Source: Pseudomonas fluorescens | GTDB taxonomy: Bacteria > Pseudomonadota > Gammaproteobacteria > Pseudomonadales > Pseudomonadaceae | DNA length: 64,000 nucleotides | Direction of reading: 5' to 3' | NCBI RefSeq assembly: GCF_002837185.1 | Contig: NZ_KZ477993.1 | Span: 62,001 to 126,000, forward strand | Part shown: in pieces, positions 1 through 8,198 of the stretch | How the letters are laid out: every line of letters starts with the position of its first letter | Numbering within the stretch: the first letter of the stretch is position 1 | Notes under the pieces: generated by a model | Told to the model about the DNA's origin: nothing | What the model saw: only the letters and a program-made list of their open reading frames with translations | Databases searched by the model: none | Translations under genes and position numbers: made by a program

Positions 1-551
1 TGCCGGGCTGGCAAGGATCGCCAGAAGAACATTGGCAAAGTCACTGGCAGAACAGCCTGCCCAACAGTGCGCGCGTGGAGCAGGACGATTGGCTGACCCC
101 GCGCCGCGAAGACTGGGTGGCCGCGTTGGCTGAGGCCATCGCCGCCGACAGCACGCCGGTGATCCTGATCGCCCACAGCCTGGGTTGCATCACCGTGGCG
201 CACTGGGCGGCCACTGCGCCTGTGCATTTCCTGCGCCAGGTACGCGGTGCGTTGCTGGTGGCGCCGGCGGATGTCGAACGTCCGGCCTGTGCCCCCGCCC
301 TGCGCAACTTTGCGCCGATTCCTACCGACCTGCTGCCGTTTCCCAGCCAGGTGGTCAGTTCCGACAACGACAGTGCCGTCAGTGCGCCACGGGCATTGGA
401 GCTGGCGCGTCATTGGGGCGCCGAAGCCGGAATATTGTCGGGCGCCGGGCACATCAATGTGAAGTCCGGCCACCAGCGCTGGGAGCAAGGCTTCGCCTAC
501 CTCTATCGCCTGCAAAGCCGCCTTGAGCATCACGCGCGACGCCGCGCATAA
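1..551 (+). CDS. RBBP9/YdeN-family alpha/beta hydrolase (5' end outside window)
   Basis: The frame is open from the window edge and ends with TAA at 549-551, so the true start lies upstream. The visible protein opens with PGWQGSPEEHWQSHWQ, typical of the N-terminal region of RBBP9/YdeN serine hydrolases. A nucleophile elbow AHSLG carries the Ser, and GAGHINVKSG near the C-terminus supplies the likely catalytic His. The family is cytosolic, about 180-200 residues, and substrates are usually unknown. It lies 47 nt upstream of the sigma-54 activator-like gene on the same strand, so the two may share a transcript. Family call is firm; physiological role unknown. Confidence 0.85.
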   Translation, partial: PGWQGSPEEHWQSHWQNSLPNSARVEQDDWLTPRREDWVAALAEAIAADSTPVILIAHSLGCITVAHWAATAPVHFLRQVRGALLVAPADVERPACAPALRNFAPIPTDLLPFPSQVVSSDNDSAVSAPRALELARHWGAEAGILSGAGHINVKSGHQRWEQGFAYLYRLQSRLEHHARRRA

Positions 552-598
552 AATATTTCAACGCCCCGTCCCTTGAGTGGATGGGGCGGGAGCCTGCC

Positions 599-1525
599 AT
601 GAGTCTGCATGAAACCTACGGCCAGCCGTTGCTGACCTTCCCCGACGCCGAAAAGAGCCCGCTGAGCATCCGCGCCAAAGCGTTGGTGTTCGTCGACCCA
701 CGTTCGCGGCAGCTGCGCGAGGACCTGGAAAACCTGGCACCGCGTGCGTTGCCCGTGTTGATTCGTGGCGAGACGGGGAGCGGCAAGGAGCTGCTGGCGC
801 GGCATATCCACCGGGGCAGTGACCGCACGGGCCTGTTTGTGTCGGTCAACTGCGGTGCGATCAGCCCGACGTACGCCGATGCGGAATTGTTCGGCTATGC
901 CGCCGGCAGCCACAGCGGCGCGGCGAGCAGCCGGGCCGGGTGGTTCGGTTCGGCCAATGGCGGCACCTTGTACCTGGATGAAATCGGCGATTTGCCGTTG
1001 CCGATCCAGGTCAAGTTACTCGCCGCCCTGGAAAACCACGAAGTCACCCGTGTCGGTGCCCAGCAGCCAAGCCCGGTGGACGTGCGCCTGGTGGCAGCTA
1101 CCAGTATCGACCTGGCCCAGGCAGTGGCGGCGGGCAAGTTTCATGAGCGCCTGTTCCATTACTTGAGCGAAGGTCAATTGGACCTGCCGGCGCTGCGCGA
1201 GCGGGTCGGCGACATCCTGTCCCTGGCCGAATACTTCCTGGGTATCTACAGCCAGCGCCTGGACCTGCCGGTGCCGCTGATCAGCGACGCCGCCCAGCGC
1301 GTGCTGGAGCACCACAGCTGGCCGGGCAATACCCGCGAGCTGGAAAACGTCATTCACTTTGCGCTGTTGGTGAGCAGCGGCGATGAAATTCTGCCGGAGC
1401 ATCTGAACCTGCCCAGCGCCGGTTCGCCGCTGGAGCAGGTGCGGCGGATTTTCGCGAGCGCCAGTCCCGCGGAACAGGAGGCCCTGCGAAAATTCCTGTA
1501 TGAGCAAAATGGAATATCAACGTGA
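599..1525 (+). CDS. Sigma-54 activator-like AAA+ protein lacking HTH and canonical GAFTGA
   Basis: The product has 308 residues and consists almost entirely of the AAA+ central domain of enhancer-binding proteins. Walker A (GETGSGKE), Walker B (GGTLYLDEIGDLP) and the sensor II region (GNTRELENVI) are clear. The loop that normally reads GAFTGA and contacts sigma-54 reads GSHSGA here. The protein stops after about 35 residues beyond the AAA+ core without a Fis-type helix-turn-helix, and there is no N-terminal sensor domain. I chose ATG 599 over the in-frame ATG at 581 because it better fits the SfnR-like start. The SfnR-like proteins it resembles regulate sulfone and sulfonate use, which fits the sulfur-related neighbours. 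Whether it still activates sigma-54 is doubtful. Confidence 0.8.
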   Translation: MSLHETYGQPLLTFPDAEKSPLSIRAKALVFVDPRSRQLREDLENLAPRALPVLIRGETGSGKELLARHIHRGSDRTGLFVSVNCGAISPTYADAELFGYAAGSHSGAASSRAGWFGSANGGTLYLDEIGDLPLPIQVKLLAALENHEVTRVGAQQPSPVDVRLVAATSIDLAQAVAAGKFHERLFHYLSEGQLDLPALRERVGDILSLAEYFLGIYSQRLDLPVPLISDAAQRVLEHHSWPGNTRELENVIHFALLVSSGDEILPEHLNLPSAGSPLEQVRRIFASASPAEQEALRKFLYEQNGIST

Positions 1526-1631
1526 ATAAAAGATATTGTTCGGGAATAAAAAATCTAGGTATTGTCCACCCCACGCCGCGATAGCACTTCGCTGGCACCT
1601 CACATAAAAACGGTCGTTAGAAGGACATTGC

Positions 1632-2414
1632 ATGAAAAAGGTTCTGTTGTTTACCGCACTGGCGGCTGCCCTGACGGCCAGCTTCGCCCAGGCCAACGAG
1701 AAACTGGTGGTGGCCGCCACCCCGATCCCCCACGCCGAAATCCTCGAGCTGATCAAGCCAACCCTGGCCAAGGAAGGCGTGGACCTGCAGATCAAAGTCT
1801 TCACCGACTACGTACAACCGAACGTGCAAGTGGCCGAGAAGCGCCTGGACGCCAACTACTTCCAGACCCTGCCGTACCTGGAAAACTTCAACAAAGGTAA
1901 AGGCACCAACCTGGTGACGGTGGTCGGCGTGCACGTCGAGCCTATCGGTGGTTACTCGAAAAAAATCAAAAATATTTCCGAGCTCAAAGATGGCGCCACC
2001 GTGGCCATTCCGAACGAAGGCTCCAACAGTGGCCGCGCCCTGTTGCTGCTGCAGAAGAGCGGTTTGATCACCCTGAAAGATCCGACCAACGCGCTGTCCA
2101 CGCCGAAGGACATCAAGGACAACCCGAAAAACCTCAAATTCAAAGAGCTGGAATCGGCTCTGCTGCCGCGCGTACTCGACCAGGTTGACCTGGACGTGAT
2201 CAATACCAACTACGCACTGGAAGCCGGCCTGAACCCGGCCAAGGATGCGCTGATCATCGAAGACGCCAAATCCCCCTACGTGAACTTCCTGGTTGCTCGC
2301 CCGGACAACAAGGACAGCGACGCTATCCAGAAGCTGTCCAAGGCGTTGACCAGCCCGGAAGTCAAAGCTTTCATCGAGAAGAAATACAACGGCGCGGTGG
2401 TGCCGGCGTTCTGA
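1632..2414 (+). CDS. MetQ/NlpA-family periplasmic binding protein (orphan)
   Basis: This 260-residue protein belongs to the NlpA/MetQ family that binds methionine or related compounds for a MetNI importer. The signal peptide ends at AQA with no lipobox cysteine, so it should be a soluble periplasmic protein rather than a lipoprotein. Family landmarks include ATPIPHAEIL, DANYFQTLPYL and IPNEGSNSGRALLLL. AAGGA about 7 nt upstream fixes the start. No MetN or MetI gene is adjacent; the nearest set is at 15.5-18.1 kb. A rho-independent terminator follows, so it is probably monocistronic. The ligand may be an organosulfur compound rather than methionine; that is inference. Confidence 0.85.
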   Translation: MKKVLLFTALAAALTASFAQANEKLVVAATPIPHAEILELIKPTLAKEGVDLQIKVFTDYVQPNVQVAEKRLDANYFQTLPYLENFNKGKGTNLVTVVGVHVEPIGGYSKKIKNISELKDGATVAIPNEGSNSGRALLLLQKSGLITLKDPTNALSTPKDIKDNPKNLKFKELESALLPRVLDQVDLDVINTNYALEAGLNPAKDALIIEDAKSPYVNFLVARPDNKDSDAIQKLSKALTSPEVKAFIEKKYNGAVVPAF

Positions 2415-2442
2415 TGTAAGCCAACACCCCCTTCAAGGTTTC

Positions 2443-2477
2443 AACGCCGACGGCTACTACAGCGTCGGCGTTTTTTT
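2443..2477 (+). terminator. Rho-independent terminator after the MetQ-like gene
   Basis: Perfect 10-bp stem, AACGCCGACG pairing with CGTCGGCGTT, with a 10-nt loop and a run of T at the 3' side, 29 nt past the stop codon. Confidence 0.9.
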
Positions 2478-2505
2478 GTGCCGGAGATTTGTAACACAAC
2501 CAGAA

Positions 2506-2596
2506 ATGTGGGAGGGGGCTTGCCCCCGATAGCGGTGTGTCAGCCGGCATATCTGTCACTGACACTCCGCCATCGGGGGCAAGCCCCCTCCCACAT
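2506..2596. repeat. REPIN (paired inverted REP elements)
   Basis: Two inverted REP units, GTGGGAGGGGGCTTGCCCCC and its complement, flank a roughly 40-nt centre with GTGTCAG. It lies between a terminator and the promoter region of the next operon. Confidence 0.92.
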
Positions 2597-2660
2597 TGGG
2601 TGCTCTGCGAACCAGAAATCCACAGGTTAGCTTTTTGAGTGATATCTATATGTAATTTCG

Positions 2661-2694
2661 GTATTTAAAGTTTACTTTTTATACCTTTAAAGTT
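2661..2694 (+). promoter_or_regulatory. AT-rich promoter region with 22-bp-spaced direct repeats
   Basis: Upstream of the amino-acid ABC operon, TTTAAAGTT occurs at 2664 and again at 2686. The 22-bp spacing puts both copies on one face of the helix. GGTAT and ATACC also form an inverted pair across it. It is a candidate regulator-binding site; the protein is unknown. Confidence 0.35.
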
Positions 2695-2768
2695 CGCGCT
2701 ACCCGACGTTATCCACGCCGGAACGGACTGCGCTCGCGGCATTACCCATGCGGCGATATGGACTTCAC

Positions 2769-3434
2769 ATGACCTTCGATTTGGCTTTTATCCTCAGCAC
2801 CTTGCCCGCGTTTCTGAAGGCAGTCGGGGTGACGCTGCAAGTCGGCTTGATCGCGATTGCCAGCTCCATGCTGGTGGCGCTGATCAATGCGGCGCTGCTG
2901 GTGTTTCGCACACCCTTTCTGTCGCGGCTGGTCGCTCTGTACGTGGAGCTGGCGCGTAACACGCCGCTGCTGATCCAACTGTTCTTCGTGTACTTCGCGC
3001 TGCCGGCCCTGGGCGTGAATATCTCCGGGTTCTGGGCGGCGATCATCACCATGACCTTTCTCGGCGGCGCGTATCTCACCGAGGTGCTGCGCGCCGGCGT
3101 GGAGGCGGTACCGCAGGCGCAGATCGAGTCGGGCAAGTCCATCGGCCTGTCCGACTGGCAACTGCTGCGCCATGTGATTTTGCCCCAGGCCGGCATTCTC
3201 AGCCTGCCGGCGTTGTTCGCCAATTTCATCTTTCTGCTCAAGGAGACCACGGTGGTTTCCGCCGTGGCGGTGCCGGAGATTCTCTACACCACCAAGAGCT
3301 ACATCGCGCTCTACTACAAGACCTACGAAATGCTCGCCGTGCTGACACTGATTTGCGTGCTGCTGTTCCTGCCGTTGTCGCTGCTGCTCAGCCGCCTGGA
3401 ACGGAGGCTCCAGCATGGCCAGTTCGGGTCTTGA
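2769..3434 (+). CDS. Polar amino-acid ABC transporter permease 1
   Basis: A 221-residue inner-membrane permease of the His/Glu/Gln/Arg/opine family. It has several hydrophobic segments and the cytoplasmic EAA loop (ESGKSIGLSDWQLLRHVILPQA) that contacts the ATPase. The start at ATG 2769 (MTFDLAFIL) is preferred over 2748 because the family begins directly before the first membrane helix. It is the first gene of a four-gene importer operon and overlaps the next permease by 20 nt. Substrate is not readable from sequence; sulfur amino acids are plausible from context. Confidence 0.88.
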   Translation: MTFDLAFILSTLPAFLKAVGVTLQVGLIAIASSMLVALINAALLVFRTPFLSRLVALYVELARNTPLLIQLFFVYFALPALGVNISGFWAAIITMTFLGGAYLTEVLRAGVEAVPQAQIESGKSIGLSDWQLLRHVILPQAGILSLPALFANFIFLLKETTVVSAVAVPEILYTTKSYIALYYKTYEMLAVLTLICVLLFLPLSLLLSRLERRLQHGQFGS

Positions 3435-4074
3435 GTTGTTGTGGGTGTCGTTGCCGCAACTGGGCAAGGGCGCTGCGCAAACCCTGTCGATTTCATTTTT
3501 GAGCATCGCCTTCAGTACGGTCGGCGGCGTGCTGTATGGCGTGCTGCGGACTCTGAACAACACGGTGATCAACGCTGTGCTGCGGGTGTACCTGGAGCTG
3601 TTCCGGGCGATACCGGTGCTGGTGTGGTTGTACCTGCTGTTCTTCGGCCTGCCGATCTTCTTTGGTTTGAGCCTGCCGAGTTTCTGGTGCGCGGTATGGG
3701 TGTTGTCGCTGTGGGGTGCCAGTGAGGTCGGTGAAGTGGTGCGTGGCGCATTGCATTCACTGCCGCGTGGCCAGCGTGAAGCGGGCTTGTCGATCGGGCT
3801 GTCCGCCCCGCAGTTGTACGGCTATGTACTGCTGCCCCAAGCCCTTAAACGCATGACGCCGCCGACCATCAACGTCTACACGCGCATCATCAAGACCAGT
3901 TCGCTGGCGGTGCTGATCGGTGTGGTGGATGTGATCAAGGTCGGCCAGCAAATCATCGAGCGCACCTACGAGTCGGTATTGATCTACGGCGCGCTGTTCC
4001 TGTTTTTCTTCTTTATCTGCTACCCGTTGTCGGCCGCCTCCAAGGTGCTGGAACGGCGCTGGGCCCAAGCATGA
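3415..4074 (+). CDS. Polar amino-acid ABC transporter permease 2
   Basis: A 219-residue permease of the same family as the preceding gene. It has an EAA loop (EAGLSIGLSAPQLYGYVLLPQA) and a family-typical pair of residues FRAIPVLVWL in the second membrane region. It overlaps the preceding gene by 20 nt and shares ATGA with the following ATPase gene, so translation is coupled. The two permeases would form the heterodimeric membrane channel of one importer. Confidence 0.88.
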   Translation: MASSGLELLWVSLPQLGKGAAQTLSISFLSIAFSTVGGVLYGVLRTLNNTVINAVLRVYLELFRAIPVLVWLYLLFFGLPIFFGLSLPSFWCAVWVLSLWGASEVGEVVRGALHSLPRGQREAGLSIGLSAPQLYGYVLLPQALKRMTPPTINVYTRIIKTSSLAVLIGVVDVIKVGQQIIERTYESVLIYGALFLFFFFICYPLSAASKVLERRWAQA

Positions 4075-4847
4075 GCGCATTGATCGAGTTTCAGGGTTTC
4101 AACAAATTCTTCGGCCAGGCGCAGGTGCTCAAGGGTATCGACCTGAGTGTGCAAAGCGGCGAAGTGGTGGTGATCCTCGGCCCCAGCGGTTGCGGCAAAA
4201 GTACCTTGCTGCGCTGCCTTAATGGGCTGGAAGTCGCCCACAGCGGCAGCTTGCGGTTTGCCGGCCTTGAGCTTCTGGGCAAGCACACCGACTGGCGCCA
4301 GGTGCGCCAGGACATTGGCATGGTGTTCCAGAGCTACCACCTGTTCCCGCACATGAGCGTGCTCGACAATATTCTGCTCGGCCCGCTCAAGGTGCAAAAA
4401 CGCGACCCGCGTGAAGCCCGCGCGCAAGCTGAAAAATTGCTCGAACGCGTGGGCCTGGCCGACAAGCGCGATGCCTTCCCACGCCAGCTTTCCGGCGGTC
4501 AGCAGCAACGCATCGCCATCGTCCGTTCGTTGTGCATGAACCCGCAGGTCATGCTGTTTGATGAAGTCACTGCCGCCCTCGACCCGGAGATGGTCAAGGA
4601 AGTGCTGGAAGTCATCCAGGGCCTGGCCCGCGATGGCATGACCCTGCTGATTGTCACCCACGAAATGGCCTTCGCCCGCGCCGTCGCCGACCGCGTGGTG
4701 TTCATGGAGGCCGGTCGCATCCTCGAACACAACACCCCCGAGGCATTCTTTACGAACCCGCAAACCGCACGCGCGCAGCAGTTCCTGGAGAAGTTCTCCT
4801 TTGTTTCAACACTGCCCAAAAAGCGCAAGGAACCGGAGCTGATATGA
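4071..4847 (+). CDS. Polar amino-acid ABC transporter ATP-binding protein
   Basis: This 258-residue nucleotide-binding subunit carries Walker A GPSGCGKSTLL, signature LSGGQQQR, Walker B VMLFDEVTAAL and the H-loop VTHEMAFA. The Walker B glutamate is followed by VTAALDPE rather than PTSALDPE, a common variant in this family. It overlaps both neighbours by 4 nt (ATGA). The C-terminus has a short basic tail, KKRKEPELI, beyond the usual end. It energises the two upstream permeases. Confidence 0.9.
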   Translation: MSALIEFQGFNKFFGQAQVLKGIDLSVQSGEVVVILGPSGCGKSTLLRCLNGLEVAHSGSLRFAGLELLGKHTDWRQVRQDIGMVFQSYHLFPHMSVLDNILLGPLKVQKRDPREARAQAEKLLERVGLADKRDAFPRQLSGGQQQRIAIVRSLCMNPQVMLFDEVTAALDPEMVKEVLEVIQGLARDGMTLLIVTHEMAFARAVADRVVFMEAGRILEHNTPEAFFTNPQTARAQQFLEKFSFVSTLPKKRKEPELI

Positions 4848-5692
4848 AAAAGTTACTGCTGCCACTGTTGGCCGTCGCGTTACTGGCCGGCTGCGATAAA
4901 AAGGCCGAAGAGCCCACCAAACCTGCGGCTGTCAGCTACATCGACAAAATCAAGGCGCGGGACAAGCTGATCGTCGGCGTCTTCACCGACAAGCCGCCGT
5001 TCGGTTTTGTGGATGAGGCCGGGCGTTACGTCGGCTTCGATACCGACCTCGGCCGCCAATTTGCCAAGGACCTGTTGGGCGATGAAAACAAAGTCGAATT
5101 CGTCGCCGTGGAGCCCGCCAGCCGCATCCCGTTCCTGCAGAGCGACAAGGTCGACCTGATCCTCGCCAACATGACGGTCACGCCGGAGCGCAAGGAAGCG
5201 GTGGACTTCACCAATCCCAACCTGAAAGTCGCGGTACAGGCCCTGGTGCCGAACGACAGCGCGGTAAAGAGCCTGGATGATTTGGCGACCCGCACCACCA
5301 TCGTCACCACTGGCACTACCGCCGATATCTGGCTGACCAAGAACCACCCGGACTGGAAACTGCTCAAGTTCGAGAAAAACTCCGAGTCGCTGCAGGCGCT
5401 GTCGGCCGGCCGTGGCGATGCTTACGCGCAGGACAACCTGGTGCTGTTCAGCTGGGCCAAGCAGAACCCCGGCTACCGTGTGCTGGAGCAGAAACTCGGT
5501 GATGAAGCACCGATTGCCCCGGCGGTGAAGAAGGGCAATATCGAACTGCGCGACTGGGTGAATGCGGAGTTGGCGAAGTTGGGTGAGGAGAAATTTTTGC
5601 TCAAGCTGTATGACCACTATGTGCGTAAAGAGCTGAGCGATGACACCAAGCCTGAGAGTGTGATTGTTGAAGGCGGGAAGTGGCAGGGCTGA
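4844..5692 (+). CDS. Amino-acid ABC transporter substrate-binding lipoprotein
   Basis: This 282-residue protein starts with a lipoprotein signal peptide; LLAGC puts the lipidated Cys at residue 17. The rest is a family 3 extracellular solute-binding fold, with the early RDKLIVGVFTDKPPFGFVD and GFDTDLGRQFAKDL blocks that form the ligand site. It shares ATGA with the ATPase gene and is the last gene of the importer operon. A membrane-anchored binding protein is less usual in Pseudomonas than a soluble one for this family. Ligand unknown. Confidence 0.88.
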   Translation: MKKLLLPLLAVALLAGCDKKAEEPTKPAAVSYIDKIKARDKLIVGVFTDKPPFGFVDEAGRYVGFDTDLGRQFAKDLLGDENKVEFVAVEPASRIPFLQSDKVDLILANMTVTPERKEAVDFTNPNLKVAVQALVPNDSAVKSLDDLATRTTIVTTGTTADIWLTKNHPDWKLLKFEKNSESLQALSAGRGDAYAQDNLVLFSWAKQNPGYRVLEQKLGDEAPIAPAVKKGNIELRDWVNAELAKLGEEKFLLKLYDHYVRKELSDDTKPESVIVEGGKWQG

Positions 5693-5722
5693 AACCTGAT
5701 TTTTGTGCTGACTGTACTGGCC

Positions 5723-5815
5723 TCATCGGGGGCAAGCCCCTCCCACACTGGACCGGATTTACAAAATCTGACGTGTGAATACAGTCCAATGTGGGAGGGG
5801 GCTTGCCCCCGATAG
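5723..5815. repeat. REP pair in reversed orientation
   Basis: The left unit reads ATCGGGGGCAAGCCCCTCCC and the right unit GTGGGAGGGGGCTTGCCCCC. This is the opposite arrangement to the other REPINs in the window. The left unit also lacks one base of the palindrome. It separates two convergent genes. Confidence 0.85.
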
Positions 5816-5833
5816 GGCCGGTACAGCTACCAC

Positions 5834-7000
5834 CTATTCCGGCCAATGCCACGCCGGCGCATCCAGCATCCCTTGCCCGACAATCCGCGTCTCCCCCAGC
5901 ACCTTCTCCAGCACGATCGAATTGCACCCTTCATCCTGCTGCAACGCCGCAATCAAGCGGCTGGCATGGGACACCACCCACACCTGGCACTGCTTCGACG
6001 CTTCGATGATCAAGCGCGCCAACGCGGGCAACAGGTCCGGATGCAGGCTGGTTTCCGGTTCGTTCAGCACCATCATGGTGGGCGGCCGTGGTGTCAGCAG
6101 CGCGGCAATCAGCAGCAGGTAGCGCAAGGTGCCGTCCGACAATTCGGCCGCCGACAACGGCCGCAGCAAGCCTTCCTGATAGAACTCAATCGCAAAGCGC
6201 CCGCCCTGCAGCGGCTGGATATTCAGGCGCGCGCCGGGGAACGCATCGCTGACCGCGCGCTGTAACGCCTCGGGGTCGCCAATCTCGCGAATGGTCTGCA
6301 AGGCCGCCGCCAAATCACGCCCGTCGTGGTGCAGCACGGGTGTGCGGGTGCCCAACTGTGGCTGGCGCACGGGCGCGTCGACGTCGCTGCGAAAGTGATC
6401 GTAAAAGCGCCAGCCACGAATGCTCTCGCGCAGCAGCAGCACTTCCGGCGAGCCACGCAGGCTGCCGACCTGGTCGAACAGGCTGTGGTAATTGGGCGTG
6501 TGCTGGGCCAGCACATCCCAGGCGCGGCCTTCGCGAGCGCGCACCATCGGCCCGCAACGTTGCACCAGCAGGCTGGCCGGGCGGTAGAGGTGCCCGGCCC
6601 ATATGCACTCCTTCTTCACTTGCGGATCAAGGCTGAAAAACGACTTGGAGGGTTCCGGCAATCCCAGGGAAATGGCGTAGCTGAAATCTTCGGCGGCAAA
6701 CCCCAGGCGCAGGCGCTTGACGCCCTGGCGCACGGTGGACTCGATCGGCACTTCGCCGCTGCGCATACGCCGACTGATGGTTTCCGGCCCGGCCCAGAAG
6801 GTCGAGTCCAGCCCGCCTTCGCGGGCCAGGGCGTTGATCACCCCGCCCTGGGCGGTTTCGGCGAGCAGGCGCAGGGCGCGGTACAGGTTGGACTTGCCGC
6901 TGCCATTGGGACCGGTGATCAGATTCAGCCGGTCCAGGGGCACCACCAATTTATTGATCGAGCGGTAATTGGCCACCGCGAGGGTTTTGAGCATATGCAT
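5834..7000 (-). CDS. OLD-like/AAA_21 ATPase (COG4637 type)
   Basis: A 388-residue SMC-like ATPase. Walker A GPNGSGKSN lies at residues 30-38, and the C-terminal Walker B region LNEPETSLHPDLLPALARL has Asn where most ABC-type ATPases have Asp. The D-loop/H-loop region VWVVSHASRLI follows. Family members are chromosomal ATPases related to RecF and OLD nucleases, but there is no TOPRIM domain here. It stands alone, convergent with the amino-acid ABC operon and divergent from the RND operon. Function unknown; defence or DNA-repair roles are only analogies. Confidence 0.8.
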   Translation of the reverse strand: MHMLKTLAVANYRSINKLVVPLDRLNLITGPNGSGKSNLYRALRLLAETAQGGVINALAREGGLDSTFWAGPETISRRMRSGEVPIESTVRQGVKRLRLGFAAEDFSYAISLGLPEPSKSFFSLDPQVKKECIWAGHLYRPASLLVQRCGPMVRAREGRAWDVLAQHTPNYHSLFDQVGSLRGSPEVLLLRESIRGWRFYDHFRSDVDAPVRQPQLGTRTPVLHHDGRDLAAALQTIREIGDPEALQRAVSDAFPGARLNIQPLQGGRFAIEFYQEGLLRPLSAAELSDGTLRYLLLIAALLTPRPPTMMVLNEPETSLHPDLLPALARLIIEASKQCQVWVVSHASRLIAALQQDEGCNSIVLEKVLGETRIVGQGMLDAPAWHWPE

Positions 7001-7115
7001 TTAGTCGGCATGGGAACCATTGGAGTATGGGATCCTCCATGCAGATAAGGAACCCTGAACTACGCTCACAGTCGCATACACACTGGCAAGTCGGCATCAC
7101 GCAAAAGGAGCCTGC

Positions 7116-8198
7116 ATGGGCGGTCGCATTTCGACATTTTTACTCGGATTTGGCTTACTGACGCTGCTTGGCGGCTGTGGTCAGGAAAAGACCGAACCCA
7201 AAGCCCATTCCCGGGTGTTTGTGCAAACCGTGCAGCCAGCGGATTTCGCCGCGGCGGTCACGCTGACGGGGGATATCCAGGCGCGGGTGCAAACCGATTT
7301 GTCCTTTCGCGTGGGTGGCAAGATCATCCAGCGCATGGTCGATGTGGGCGACCGGGTCACGGCCAGGCAAGTGCTGGCCAGGCTCGACCCCAAGGACCTG
7401 CAGACCAACGTCGACTCCGCCCAGGCCCAGGTCGTGGCCGAGCAGGCACGGGTCAAGCAGACCGCCGCTGCGTTCGTGCGCCAGGAAAAACTCTTGCCCA
7501 AGGGCTACACCAGCCGCAGCGAATACGATTCCGCCCAGGCCGCGCTGCGCGGCAGCCAGAGCGCCCTCGCCGCCGCCCAGGCCCAGTTGGCCAACGCCCG
7601 TGAACAACTGGGCTACACCGCGCTGATCGCCGACGCGCCGGGCATCATCACGGCGCGCCAGGCCGAAGTCGGCCAGGTGGTACAAGCCACCATGCCGATC
7701 TTCAGCCTGGCCCGTGACGGCGAACGCGATGCGGTGTTCAACGTCTATGAATCCCTGCTGGTAGAACCGCCGTCGGATGCGCCGATTACCGTCAGCCTGC
7801 TGGACAACCCGAGCATCAAGGCCGTGGGCAAGGTCCGTGAAGTCACCCCGGCCGTGGCCGCCAATACCGGCACCGTGCAGGTGAAGATCGCCCTGCAAAG
7901 CCTGCCCAATGGCATGGAGTTGGGCTCGGTGGTCAGCGCCACCGCCAATGGCCCGGCCAGGGCCAGCATCGAGTTGCCGTGGTCGGCCTTGACCAAAGAC
8001 CTCAGTGAACCCGCCGTGTGGCTGGTGGACGGTGACGGCAAGGCGCACTTGCATAAGGTCACGGTGGCGCGTTACCTCACCGGCAAAGTGATCATCGGCG
8101 ATGGCCTCAAAGGCGGCGAAAAAGTCGTGGTGGCCGGTGGGCAACTGCTGCACCCCGGCATGCCTGTTGAAATCGCCGAGCAAGGAGCCCAACCATGA
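7116..8198 (+). CDS. RND efflux periplasmic adaptor lipoprotein 1 (TriA-like)
   Basis: A 360-residue membrane-fusion protein. LLGGC gives a lipidated Cys at residue 21. The barrel-sandwich hybrid halves surround a helical hairpin (about residues 100-160, rich in AQAQ), followed by a beta-barrel and membrane-proximal domain. It overlaps the next gene by 4 nt. Two different adaptors directly before one RND pump is the arrangement of P. aeruginosa TriABC, where both are required. The sequence AGCCTGCATG around 7107 includes an AGGAG ribosome site. No outer-membrane channel gene follows. Confidence 0.88.
   Translation: MGGRISTFLLGFGLLTLLGGCGQEKTEPKAHSRVFVQTVQPADFAAAVTLTGDIQARVQTDLSFRVGGKIIQRMVDVGDRVTARQVLARLDPKDLQTNVDSAQAQVVAEQARVKQTAAAFVRQEKLLPKGYTSRSEYDSAQAALRGSQSALAAAQAQLANAREQLGYTALIADAPGIITARQAEVGQVVQATMPIFSLARDGERDAVFNVYESLLVEPPSDAPITVSLLDNPSIKAVGKVREVTPAVAANTGTVQVKIALQSLPNGMELGSVVSATANGPARASIELPWSALTKDLSEPAVWLVDGDGKAHLHKVTVARYLTGKVIIGDGLKGGEKVVVAGGQLLHPGMPVEIAEQGAQP

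Noticed and set aside
1526..1631. Possible sigma-54 -24/-12 promoter before the MetQ-like gene
   Set aside because: TGGCAC is present near 1596 but no TTGC lies at the required spacing.
2742..3572. 276-residue antisense frame over both permeases
   Set aside because: Composition is Gln/His/Arg-rich, typical of shadow frames; the permeases on the other strand have intact family motifs.
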